Made by a program: the position numbers and the translations under genes. 14,978 nucleotides of DNA. Source: Candidatus Saccharibacteria bacterium UBA2112. GTDB lineage: Bacteria > Patescibacteriota > Saccharimonadia > Saccharimonadales > Saccharimonadaceae. Where the stretch lies: assembly GCA_002331045.1 (NCBI GenBank), contig DCYK01000040.1, forward strand, positions 1 to 14,978, given 5' to 3'. The notes beneath the pieces were generated by a model, which was given only the letters and a program-made list of their open reading frames with translations, had not been told where the DNA came from and did not search any database. Shown here one piece after another: positions 6,830 to 13,495 of this stretch. Position 1 is the first letter of the stretch. Each line of letters opens with the position of its first letter.

Positions 6830-7509
6830 TATGATTCTCCTTCTTCGGTTTCAGTTGTCGCTTCTTGTGCGGCTGTTTTGACGGCGTTTGCAAACTCTTT
6901 CACTGCGCTGCGATAAGCTTTCATGGCATCAATACTATTCAGCCGTTTCTCGCGAAATTCGGTGACGTCAGCGCGTGGTTGCTCACCATCACAATTGAGC
7001 TCGGGCACTGCAACCTGCTCCTTTAGGGTATCTTGAGCGATTGTCTTGGCGGCATTCACAGTTGCGACAAGGGCATTATAATCTTCGACTGTCAGACTCT
7101 TCTCTGCGACGAATGCATCGACTGCCGTGTAGACCTGTGTAATGCGGTCAAATGCTTTTTGTCGCCGTTCGTCCATGCGTTCCATTAGATTATTGATCTT
7201 TGTCTGATGTCGTTCGCAAGCACGTTTCTTTGCGCCCTCTAATCGTTCCTTTAGTTCTGCGCGAGCTGTCTGAACTTGTTCCTTTCGGTCTGCTCTCTTT
7301 GCCTCGAGTTCTTCTCGCAATCTCTTTGCCGCATCCATCGATCGTTTCTCTTGCTCGTGAATGGTGTTTCTATTCTGAACTTCGCTATGTGTTGGTGCGT
7401 CCGGGTCGTCTGCGGTATGCTCGCCCTCGTGCGCAAAAACGGTAGCTGGTGTCAGAACCAATGCTAACGAAAGGCTGGCAGTGAGTAGTGTTTTGTACGT
7501 CTGTTTCAT
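6829..7509 (-). CDS. Secreted helical protein, first gene of the pilin-like operon
   Basis: A 226-residue protein with a clear signal peptide (MKQTYKTLL then a hydrophobic stretch) and likely cleavage after VFA at 26. The mature N-terminus is HEGEH followed by an acidic stretch that could bind metal. Residues 55-125 form a highly charged helix rich in K, R, E and Q, probably a coiled coil. Residues 125-215 are more helix, with SLTVEDYNALVATVNAA resembling, as I recall, a segment seen in many CPR secreted proteins. C98 and C173 could form a disulfide. The C-terminus is acidic. The ATG at 7509 was chosen over 7599 because it starts the signal peptide and has AAGGGG 9 bases upstream. No enzyme motif was seen; a structural role with the pilin-like partner is an inference. 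Confidence 0.85.
   Translation of the reverse strand: MKQTYKTLLTASLSLALVLTPATVFAHEGEHTADDPDAPTHSEVQNRNTIHEQEKRSMDAAKRLREELEAKRADRKEQVQTARAELKERLEGAKKRACERHQTKINNLMERMDERRQKAFDRITQVYTAVDAFVAEKSLTVEDYNALVATVNAAKTIAQDTLKEQVAVPELNCDGEQPRADVTEFREKRLNSIDAMKAYRSAVKEFANAVKTAAQEATTETEEGES
6837..6842 (-). promoter_or_regulatory. Strong ribosome binding site (AAGGAG) of the pilin-like gene
   Basis: On the minus strand AAGGAG lies 7 bases before the ATG at 6829, inside the end of the upstream gene. It confirms the start, and shows that this genome uses classical Shine-Dalgarno initiation for internal operon genes. Confidence 0.85.
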
Positions 7510-7518
7510 ACTTGTAAA

Positions 7519-7524
7519 CCCCTT
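7519..7524 (-). promoter_or_regulatory. Ribosome binding site (AAGGGG) deciding the start at 7509
   Basis: Minus-strand AAGGGG is separated by 9 bases from the ATG that opens the signal peptide. The longer reading frame from 7599 has no comparable site and would begin inside the upstream hairpin. Confidence 0.55.
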
Positions 7525-7542
7525 ATGGTTATGTGCCCCTAC

Positions 7543-7548
7543 ATCATA
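7543..7548 (-). promoter_or_regulatory. Probable -10 box of the secreted protein-pilin operon
   Basis: Minus-strand TATGAT, preceded by TG, lies about 33 bases before the ATG at 7509. No convincing -35 was seen. The predicted leader contains the ribosome binding site at 7524-7519. Confidence 0.45.
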
Positions 7549-7564
7549 CACCAAAACGCAAATA

Positions 7565-7619
7565 CCCGCCAACTCTCCTCGAGTCGGCGAGTATCGCACG
7601 GCGAGGCCGAGTTGGCGGG
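7565..7619 (-). terminator. Long inverted repeat, probable terminator after the two-TM protein gene
   Basis: Perfect 11-bp arms CCCGCCAACTC (7565-7575) and GAGTTGGCGGG (7609-7619) enclose inner arms CCTCG (7577-7581) and CGAGG (7602-7606). The hairpin begins one base after the stop codon of the upstream minus-strand gene. On that strand it is followed by TATTTGCGTTTT, an interrupted T-rich tract, so a terminator is likely but weak. It shares the GGCGGG/CCCGCC clamp with hairpins in the tRNA operon. Confidence 0.6.
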
Positions 7620-8354
7620 TTAGCCAATCCTTCCGATCAGTTCCTCATACATCCGAGACGTCATCGTTAGCGATGCACTTTCGAAGCTCGCCTCAACGAG
7701 TTTGCCGAGCCCGGCGTTCCGATGTTCGTCGTTGATGATGAGATCATCGTGATGAATTGTCTCGATACGCTGACAGGCAATCGCGAAATTAGCGATGACC
7801 GTATCGCAGCCACTCCAGGTGCGCGGATACCGCGCATTCGTATTTCTGCTCTCTGACTGGAGGCGGATGAGCATCGAAGGTGGTTTCGTGTCATCAACAG
7901 TGATTACCGTCGAGGCGCGCGGTAGGCTGAGGGTGTAGGTCTTCTCTCCTTGGACGAACGAAACAGTGATAGCAGGGCCGCCATTAAAGGTGGTAACCGA
8001 TGCTGAGGAGAAGAAGCCGCCTTGGGCCTCTGCCGATCCGCGAAAGCCTGCTACTTGCTCCCCTAGGATCAGAGGGTATTCTGTTGCCGTCTTGAAGCCA
8101 AATAGTTGTTCGGCAACGACTTCATCGATAGCGGTGACACGATCCTGGGTTTCACTGTCGTATGATGCAGTCGACAATCCCCAGTAAATGAGGTTACCGA
8201 TCAACGCAGAGATAAGAAACACGGAGGCGACCCCTATGATCTTCTTGGGTCGCCTATCGTAGCGATACGCGTCCGCTGCGATACGTGCAATGAAAGCGCA
8301 CACCAGATAACCAATGATGGTTGCGATGATTGCAAAAGAAAACGTAAACTCCAT
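7620..8354 (-). CDS. Two-transmembrane protein with exported C-terminal domain, function unknown
   Basis: A 244-residue protein with two hydrophobic helices at about 5-26 and 39-60, separated by a strongly basic cytoplasmic loop (YRYDRRPKK). This places the N-terminus and the roughly 180-residue C-terminal domain outside the membrane. That domain is mixed alpha/beta with many S/T-rich strands (FSSASVTTFNGGPAITVSF, KTYTLSLPRASTVITV). C183 and C194 are placed for a short disulfide loop. I recognise no family. AGGA 6 bases before the ATG supports the start. It stands alone, between the hairpin at 7565-7619 and the methyltransferase gene. Confidence 0.8.
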   Translation of the reverse strand: MEFTFSFAIIATIIGYLVCAFIARIAADAYRYDRRPKKIIGVASVFLISALIGNLIYWGLSTASYDSETQDRVTAIDEVVAEQLFGFKTATEYPLILGEQVAGFRGSAEAQGGFFSSASVTTFNGGPAITVSFVQGEKTYTLSLPRASTVITVDDTKPPSMLIRLQSESRNTNARYPRTWSGCDTVIANFAIACQRIETIHHDDLIINDEHRNAGLGKLVEASFESASLTMTSRMYEELIGRIG

Positions 8355-8396
8355 GACTGGTCCTGACGTAGTTGGAATGGGAAGGTGCTATTTGTT

Positions 8397-8405
8397 TTTA
8401 TAGCA
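8397..8405 (-). promoter_or_regulatory. Extended -10 (TGCTATAAA) of the two-TM protein gene
   Basis: On the minus strand TGC plus TATAAA gives a predicted start near 8390, with a leader of about 35 bases before ATG 8354. The same bases form part of a 6-bp inverted repeat (TGCTAT 8386-8391 with ATAGCA 8400-8405) that could instead mark the end of the preceding gene. Confidence 0.5.
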
Positions 8406-8411
8406 TTTAAT

Positions 8412-9713
8412 CTATTTTTTGTCTAGTGTAACCAAGTGCTCAATATGTGGTGTGCGTGGAAAGAAGTTGTAGCCGCGGTGCCACCGGATGCCATATTTTT
8501 CGGCCAGTAGGGCGATATCACGGGCCTGAGTGACGGGATTACAGCTGAGGTAGATAATGCGCGCGGGTGCTATCTCTAGTAATCGTTCGACGACATCAGC
8601 ATGTAATCCGGCACGCGGTGGATCAACAATGATCGTGGCATTGCTGGTAATGTGCTCGAGCGCCTTTTCGCTGGGCGCTAGGATGGCCTGGGCTCCTGTT
8701 TTCTTGAGCAGGATAATATTTTGCTGCATCTCGCGCACCGCCGCTTCATTAGATTCGATTAATGTGACGGTATTGCCACCAATTGTTAAGCCGATGGTGC
8801 CGACGCCGCTATAAAGATCAATAATAGACTTATGTGGCTCGAGCCATTCTTGCATATCGCTCAGCGTCTGTTCGTATACCGGCAGATTGATCTGAAAGAA
8901 CCCCTCGGTTGCATAGCTAAACGGTACATTTAAAATAGTGTCGCTGAGGACGCCGTTCCCATCGCTGGCGAGACGTGTCGTAATAACGCTGGCAGGACTT
9001 TTTGGATTGGAATAAATTACTTCGGCCCGGATTACAGAAGAATGACGGGTAGCACGAAGGAGTGCCTGCGCATCGAGAGATTCATCTTTGACGTACAGCT
9101 GCCATGCTACCTGCCCTGCCCGATTACTGCGGATAAGAAGTGTCTTGAGTGCACGGCCATCAATTTTGAGGTTACGTAATCCATTCAGTACATCTTGGGA
9201 TACTTCGGTGATCGCTGGGGATGCTAGGCTTGTGTGTGTGACAGCAATTTTGCCGTGGGTTCCTCGGCGAAAAAATGCTAGATCGAGCATTTGGCGATCT
9301 GTGTCATACCAAAAGCTAAACTCGACTTTATTACGGTATCCGTACTCGATATGATTAGTGGATACCTCAATTGGATGCGGCAGAACAATATTGTGTAGCT
9401 CGAACGCCTCTTCAATCAGTGCTGCTTTGTAGAGTTGCTCGGCTTCAAATCGCATCATTTGCCACGGACTCGTGCTGAGGTAGCTATCAGGATCGACAGG
9501 GGTAATACGGTCGGATGAAGGTGTAATGACCTCTGTGACTACCCCTTGAATATACGAGGATTTCTTCTTTGTTTGTTGTATGACGACTGTTTCGCCAGGT
9601 AGTCCACCCCAAACCAGACACTTTTTGCCCGATTCCATAGTGCCAATAGCCTGTCCGCCGCCGATAATACGGTCAAGTGTAACAGTGAACAGGGGTGAAG
9701 CTTTTTTTGTCAT
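8412..9713 (-). CDS. rlmD: RlmD/TrmA-family RNA (uracil-5-)-methyltransferase
   Basis: SAM-dependent m5U methyltransferase, most likely for 23S rRNA; TrmA-like tRNA activity cannot be excluded. The 433-residue protein has an N-terminal TRAM-like RNA-binding domain (about 5-62). The catalytic domain follows with FFQIN (272-276), SAM motif I DLYSGVGTIG (299-308), LIESNE (318-323) and DPPRAGL (364-370). The methyl-accepting nucleophile is C391 in YLSCNP, and the general base Glu is in FPRTPHIEHLV (E425). The protein has only two cysteines (C32 and C391). The four-cysteine Fe-S site typical of RumA/RlmD is gone; the corresponding stretch near 79-90 reads LSTSPWQMM. The catalytic residues are intact, so the enzyme should work. 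The start at 9713 lies 8 bases after an extended -10. Confidence 0.93.
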   Translation of the reverse strand: MTKKASPLFTVTLDRIIGGGQAIGTMESGKKCLVWGGLPGETVVIQQTKKKSSYIQGVVTEVITPSSDRITPVDPDSYLSTSPWQMMRFEAEQLYKAALIEEAFELHNIVLPHPIEVSTNHIEYGYRNKVEFSFWYDTDRQMLDLAFFRRGTHGKIAVTHTSLASPAITEVSQDVLNGLRNLKIDGRALKTLLIRSNRAGQVAWQLYVKDESLDAQALLRATRHSSVIRAEVIYSNPKSPASVITTRLASDGNGVLSDTILNVPFSYATEGFFQINLPVYEQTLSDMQEWLEPHKSIIDLYSGVGTIGLTIGGNTVTLIESNEAAVREMQQNIILLKKTGAQAILAPSEKALEHITSNATIIVDPPRAGLHADVVERLLEIAPARIIYLSCNPVTQARDIALLAEKYGIRWHRGYNFFPRTPHIEHLVTLDKK

Positions 9714-9721
9714 CTGTTTCT

Positions 9722-9730
9722 AGTATAGCA
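9722..9730 (-). promoter_or_regulatory. Extended -10 (TGCTATACT) of the methyltransferase gene, leaderless type
   Basis: Minus-strand TGCTATACT, then AGAAACAG (8 bases), then the ATG at 9713. The nine-base motif is identical to the one in front of the gene at 6060. No -35 match is seen at 17 bases. Confidence 0.7.
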
Positions 9731-9747
9731 TAAATAATGTCATGTTA

Positions 9748-9776
9748 TTGACAATTAATAAAGCATATGTTAGAAT
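9748..9776 (+). promoter_or_regulatory. Near-consensus promoter of the proline-rich hydrolase gene
   Basis: TTGACA (9748-9753), exactly 17 bases, then TAGAAT (9771-9776) with an extended TGT. The ATG at 9787 follows 10 bases later, so the transcript should have a leader of about 0-5 bases. It excludes the upstream ATG at 9742 as the start. It lies back to back with the methyltransferase promoter. Confidence 0.85.
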
Positions 9777-9786
9777 GTATAACATT

Positions 9787-12396
9787 ATGGCTAGAGGTGA
9801 AACACAACGACACGAAGCCGTGCAGCGCGACTCTTCCGAGGCGCTAACTCGTTATGAACAAGAAATGAATGCGTACCTTAGCTCCTCTGCAGAACTTGGG
9901 GGTGGTATTCAGGATGACTTTGCAGATACGATTGCTGGTACGATTCATATTTCGATGATCGGTACTGGTACAAAAGAATTCTACCAACGATACGATCACG
10001 CCGCCGCGAGTATAACGCCAGAGATGCTGGCGCCGTTGACTCATGTTCGAGAGCGCGCAGTAAAAATGACACGTGGGTTGATGAATGCTGCTGCAATACA
10101 GACAAATTTGGATAAGCTGCATGACATCGAAGATGATAACGTAACACCCCTGGAAAGAGCTTTTGATTACCGTGCAAAACGGCAAGAACAGCTCGTGCAG
10201 CCGGGCGATCGTATTTCAACTCGAACAAAGAAGGCATTTGCTAGTGCTGCGGCCCGATTACAAGAAAAAGCACCGAGGGCTGCTCTGGTAGCGATGACTG
10301 GTCTTACAGCAGGTGCACTGTTGCTATCGGGAGCTGATCTTGATAAGCACACAGAAACACATAATCAGACTGTTGCGAGTGCCGAGGCGCAAGAACAAGA
10401 GCTTGAATACGAATATATTAATCTGGCAAAAACCTCAGTACTAGTTGCGGGTGGCGCGACACAAGGTGACGGTAAGGTTATGGTACAAGAATTTGGTACC
10501 AAAGGATATGTCGAGCAGCACGCCGACATTCAGCCAACGCCATATTCTGGTGAAATTGGACCATTCGTTGGTGCAATGCCGATGAATGTCTCGATTGAAC
10601 AAGGCTCTCAGACAATGTTTAACCAGTACAAACAGGCTGTCGCAAACGGTCAGGAACGGATTGTTCTTGGTGGCTTCTCTGAAGGTGGCGGTGTCGTGAA
10701 TGAAGCGCTTTGGAAAATTTTTCGTGACAACAATAATACTTGGCCAGCCAATGTCGAAGTTATTGCTGCCGGTAGCCCGTATCATAATGGCGGCGGCAGT
10801 ATCTTTGATCATCCGTTGGTGAATGGTGTTTCACCGCTCGTTGATGCTGCAGGTGTTCCGACCGATACTGAATTGCCTCCTGGTGTCAATATCACATTCG
10901 TCTACTATGAAGGTGACGTCTATGCCAATGGTGGTAACCAACTAACTTCGACACTGATTCTCGACACGTTCCTTGTGAATGCTGGTTTTCACAGTGTGCC
11001 TAACAGGCAAATGGAACAGCCGGCATATGTCTTTACTGATAACGAAGGTCACAAGCACGAGGTTTATTCGAGCGATCAGCTATTTATTACTGCGCTCGAG
11101 ACGACACTCAATATGCAAATTCGTAATACCCAGGCAGCGATTGCGGCGTACAATGCCTTCTTCCCGCATCGAACGCATGCTGGTGAGGCGGTGAGACCGG
11201 ACATTCAAGCTGGCCTGACGTGGAGCGCAGTGGCGATCGATGATCAGATTGAGCGTGATCTTGGGTTACCCGAGGGTTCGGTGCACTTTATGCAAACGAT
11301 GGTCGAATCACTTCCCGATGAGTGGGTTGAACTAGGTCAAACAAGTATTGACGGCTTTAATGTTATCAGTGATACGGCTGGAAAAATGATGTCTGGCGAG
11401 ATTGATCCTGTTACGGGTATGAAAATGATCTCGCATGAGATAGCGAACATGTCTGCGGTGCTCAAGAACGCTATTCCAAACCCCGATGCGGGATATACTC
11501 CAATTGAGGATATGACAATTGATGCAATATCCAGTGAATTTTATAAATATACTGGCATGGATATCAAGCCAGTGCTCGAGACGGTAAGCGAACGTATCAA
11601 GGAACGAATCGAAGAGCACAACAATGAGCGACAAACCGTAGAGTCGCGACAAACTCAGGAACGCCCTATCGAGCAACTTGTCGAACGATGGCGAGAGGCT
11701 TACTTGGACATCGAAAAGAAGCGTGAAGCAGCACAAGCCGCCACCGAGGGTGATGTGGTATCAAATACGCCTCATCCAGTAATGCCTGAAGGAATCGTAC
11801 CGCAGGAATCTTTGGCGTCCGCTAGCAACGATACGCCACAAACAAGCGATACGAATACTCCATCCGAGTCGAGTACGATGCCGTCAATTGAAACTTCTTC
11901 TCCGGCCGATGTACCCGAGCAGCCCCGTCACGAGTCTCGTCGACCGGAACCTATCGGTGCGGTAGCTGTTCCAACGATTATTACACCACCGCGCCCGGAG
12001 ATTGTTCCGAATACCTCGGCGCCAGCTATTGATCTTTCTATTCCTGATCCAGCGCCTGCTCCGATACAGGAACACGCAGAAATAGCACCACCCGCACCCG
12101 CTCCTGAACCTGCCCCTGCGCCAGCTCCTGCACCTATTCACGTACCAGCACCAGCGCCGGTTGAAATAGCACCACCCGCTCCTGCTCCGCCTGCTCCTGT
12201 GGTTGAGGCGCCAGCTCCCCCGCCTGCCCCCGCACCGCCACCACCAGAGGCGAACACTTCACGATTTGTAGAAAATATGACGACTGTTCTTGAAAATATC
12301 GGAGGGATTTTTGACAAACCTGATAGGAATTCTCCGCAACCCTCAACCGAGGGCTCATCACAACCGGTTATCCCGCCCGGTATTGTGGCTGAATAG
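9787..12396 (+). CDS. Membrane-anchored PE-PPE/cutinase-like serine hydrolase with proline-rich tail
   Basis: An 869-residue protein from MARGETQ. Residues 1-160 are charged and presumably cytoplasmic. One hydrophobic helix at about 164-182 (ALVAMTGLTAGALLLSG) follows basic residues, giving an N-in, C-out anchor. The exported part starts with TSVLVAGGATQGDG (about 216) and carries the alpha/beta-hydrolase elbow GGFSEGG with Ser298. Candidate partners are the acid in VYYEGDVY (D377) and the base in NAGFHSVP (H402). This layout resembles the PE-PPE domain and cutinase-like esterases; the substrate is unknown. Helical segments follow, with a charged coiled coil near 600-655, then a tail (about 665-850) dominated by Pro and Ala. 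MPEGIVPQE and IPPGIVAE bracket the tail. It is the first of three plus-strand genes around gnd, each with its own promoter. Confidence 0.82.
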   Translation: MARGETQRHEAVQRDSSEALTRYEQEMNAYLSSSAELGGGIQDDFADTIAGTIHISMIGTGTKEFYQRYDHAAASITPEMLAPLTHVRERAVKMTRGLMNAAAIQTNLDKLHDIEDDNVTPLERAFDYRAKRQEQLVQPGDRISTRTKKAFASAAARLQEKAPRAALVAMTGLTAGALLLSGADLDKHTETHNQTVASAEAQEQELEYEYINLAKTSVLVAGGATQGDGKVMVQEFGTKGYVEQHADIQPTPYSGEIGPFVGAMPMNVSIEQGSQTMFNQYKQAVANGQERIVLGGFSEGGGVVNEALWKIFRDNNNTWPANVEVIAAGSPYHNGGGSIFDHPLVNGVSPLVDAAGVPTDTELPPGVNITFVYYEGDVYANGGNQLTSTLILDTFLVNAGFHSVPNRQMEQPAYVFTDNEGHKHEVYSSDQLFITALETTLNMQIRNTQAAIAAYNAFFPHRTHAGEAVRPDIQAGLTWSAVAIDDQIERDLGLPEGSVHFMQTMVESLPDEWVELGQTSIDGFNVISDTAGKMMSGEIDPVTGMKMISHEIANMSAVLKNAIPNPDAGYTPIEDMTIDAISSEFYKYTGMDIKPVLETVSERIKERIEEHNNERQTVESRQTQERPIEQLVERWREAYLDIEKKREAAQAATEGDVVSNTPHPVMPEGIVPQESLASASNDTPQTSDTNTPSESSTMPSIETSSPADVPEQPRHESRRPEPIGAVAVPTIITPPRPEIVPNTSAPAIDLSIPDPAPAPIQEHAEIAPPAPAPEPAPAPAPAPIHVPAPAPVEIAPPAPAPPAPVVEAPAPPPAPAPPPPEANTSRFVENMTTVLENIGGIFDKPDRNSPQPSTEGSSQPVIPPGIVAE
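12079..12179 (+). repeat. Direct repeat in the proline-rich tail
   Basis: The 17-base sequence GAAATAGCACCACCCGC occurs at 12079-12095 and again at 12163-12179, an 84-base (28-codon) period coding for EIAPPAPAP twice. The region between is PAP-type low-complexity repeat. This suggests tail growth by tandem duplication, and the length may vary between strains. Confidence 0.75.
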
Positions 12397-12438
12397 TTGC
12401 AAATTTGTATAGCTGACTATTCCTTGAGTAAGGGCTAG

Positions 12439-12447
12439 TGATACAAT
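12439..12447 (+). promoter_or_regulatory. Extended -10 (TGATACAAT) of gnd, leaderless type
   Basis: TGA precedes TACAAT (12442-12447), followed by GGTGGT and then the ATG at 12454. The 6-base gap predicts a transcript starting at the start codon. The GGTGG could instead act as a poor ribosome binding site if transcription comes from upstream. Confidence 0.55.
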
Positions 12448-12453
12448 GGTGGT

Positions 12454-13362
12454 ATGAATATAGCTATCTCGGGTCTTGGGCGCATGGGCGGACAAATTGC
12501 GCGTAAATTACATGACGATGGGCATATGGTCATTGCACATAATCGCAGTACCGACAAAGTTGATGAAGCAAAAGCGTACGGTGCGACTCCTGCCTATAGC
12601 GAACAAGAAGTAATCCAGGCATTTGGTGGCGAACAAGTCATCGTATGGATTATGTTACCTGCTAATGTAATTGATAAAAAGCTTGATGAGTGGTTAGAGA
12701 TTCTGCCGACAGGCAGTATCATCATCGATGGGGGTAACAGCGATTATCGAGGCGATAAGGCGCGCTATGAACGAGCGAAGGCAAAGGATGTTACCTTGCT
12801 AGATATTGGCACTTCAGGTGGTGTGTGGGGCCTAGAAAACGGCTTTTCGATGATGATTGGTGGTGATCAAGCGGCGTATGATACGGTAGTGCCTGTTCTG
12901 GATACGTTAGCACAGCCACGCGGCGGACATCACTACTTTGGTCAGCCTGGCAGTGGTCATTTTGTCAAAATGGTCCACAATGCGATCGAATACGGCATGA
13001 TGCAATCGCTTGCTGAAGGCTATCGCGTATTGCGTGAGGGACCCTACAAAGATTTAGATCTCGCGGCGGCTGGTGATGTGTGGCAGCAATCAAGTGTTGT
13101 CACGAGCTGGCTCAATGATCTGACACGTCAGGCATTACATGAGAATCCGACGATGGATGGTATTAGCGGCGTCGTGGCTGAATCGGGTGAAGCGCGCTGG
13201 ACGCTAGAGACGGCCAAAGAACTGGATATTCCTATGCCAGCAATTCAGGCGGCGTTTGATGTGCGACTCGCCTCGCAGGATGGCCAGACGGACTTTTCGA
13301 CCAAGCTACTGGCGGCGATGCGTGCGAAGTTCGGTGGCCATGACCTCAACGGAAAACAGTAG
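12454..13362 (+). CDS. gnd: 6-phosphogluconate dehydrogenase, short decarboxylating form
   Basis: Oxidative pentose phosphate pathway enzyme converting 6-phosphogluconate to ribulose 5-phosphate and CO2 with reduction of NAD(P)+. At 302 residues it belongs to the short form rather than the roughly 470-residue form. Visible motifs: the Rossmann loop GLGRMGG (7-13), HNRSTDK (29-35) after beta 2, where Arg and Ser suggest NADP preference, and DGGNSDYRGD (92-101). Substrate and catalytic residues are in DIGTSGGVWGLENGF (117-131) and GHFVKMVHNAIEYGMMQ (168-184), with catalytic K172 and N176. SGEARWT (244-250) and FGGHDLNGK (293-301) complete the family signature. The gene is separate from its hydrolase neighbours (57 and 133 bases). 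No other pentose phosphate gene is in the window. Confidence 0.96.
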   Translation: MNIAISGLGRMGGQIARKLHDDGHMVIAHNRSTDKVDEAKAYGATPAYSEQEVIQAFGGEQVIVWIMLPANVIDKKLDEWLEILPTGSIIIDGGNSDYRGDKARYERAKAKDVTLLDIGTSGGVWGLENGFSMMIGGDQAAYDTVVPVLDTLAQPRGGHHYFGQPGSGHFVKMVHNAIEYGMMQSLAEGYRVLREGPYKDLDLAAAGDVWQQSSVVTSWLNDLTRQALHENPTMDGISGVVAESGEARWTLETAKELDIPMPAIQAAFDVRLASQDGQTDFSTKLLAAMRAKFGGHDLNGKQ

Positions 13363-13374
13363 TAAATATTTACT
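13361..13374 (+). promoter_or_regulatory. 14-bp perfect palindrome over the -35 of the PE-PPE hydrolase promoter
   Basis: AGTAAATATTTACT begins inside the gnd stop codon, is its own reverse complement, and ends with the -35 hexamer TTTACT (13369-13374). It fits a dimeric repressor operator. Because TTTTTAT follows, a weak AT-only terminator for gnd is the alternative. Confidence 0.5.
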
Positions 13375-13397
13375 TTTTATACTTATTGTGCTATAAT
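13369..13397 (+). promoter_or_regulatory. Promoter of the PE-PPE hydrolase transcript
   Basis: TTTACT (13369-13374), 17 bases, then a perfect TATAAT (13392-13397) with an extended TGC. The predicted start is close to 13404, leaving a leader of about 92 bases before the hydrolase ATG at 13496. This is the longest leader of any protein gene in the window. Confidence 0.8.
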
Positions 13398-13403
13398 AAA
13401 TTC

Positions 13404-13421
13404 ATGTTCGTTAGGCTGTAG
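13404..13421 (+). CDS. Possible leaderless five-codon leader ORF (MFVRL)
   Basis: ATG TTC GTT AGG CTG TAG begins 6 bases after the TATAAT, so the predicted transcript starts on this ATG, as at the other leaderless genes here. It encodes MFVRL and sits ahead of a strong hairpin and the hydrolase ribosome binding site. It could be a regulatory leader peptide. It is short enough to arise by chance, so confidence is low. Confidence 0.3.
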   Translation: MFVRL

Positions 13422-13446
13422 TGATACGGGTGACGAATTGAACGAT

Positions 13447-13465
13447 CCTGCCGATCCTCGGCAGG
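13447..13465 (+). promoter_or_regulatory. Strong leader hairpin upstream of the PE-PPE hydrolase
   Basis: CCTGCCGA (13447-13454) pairs perfectly with TCGGCAGG (13458-13465) over a 3-base TCC loop, followed by TTTCC. The short T run makes it a poor terminator. An attenuator, an mRNA-stabilising element or a protein-binding site are all possible. The ribosome binding site GGAAGG (13479-13484) lies 14 bases downstream and 11 bases before the ATG. Confidence 0.65.
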
Positions 13466-13495
13466 TTTCCTACAATTTGGAAGGTTACATACACG

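Noticed and set aside
9742..9786. Upstream ATG giving a 15-residue longer hydrolase
   Set aside because: It lies before the TTGACA/TAGAAT promoter and has no ribosome binding site, so the transcript would not include it.
12397..12453. Terminator between the Pro-rich hydrolase gene and gnd
   Set aside because: Only a 4-bp CCTT/AAGG stem and weak TAGC/GCTA arms were found, with no T-tract.
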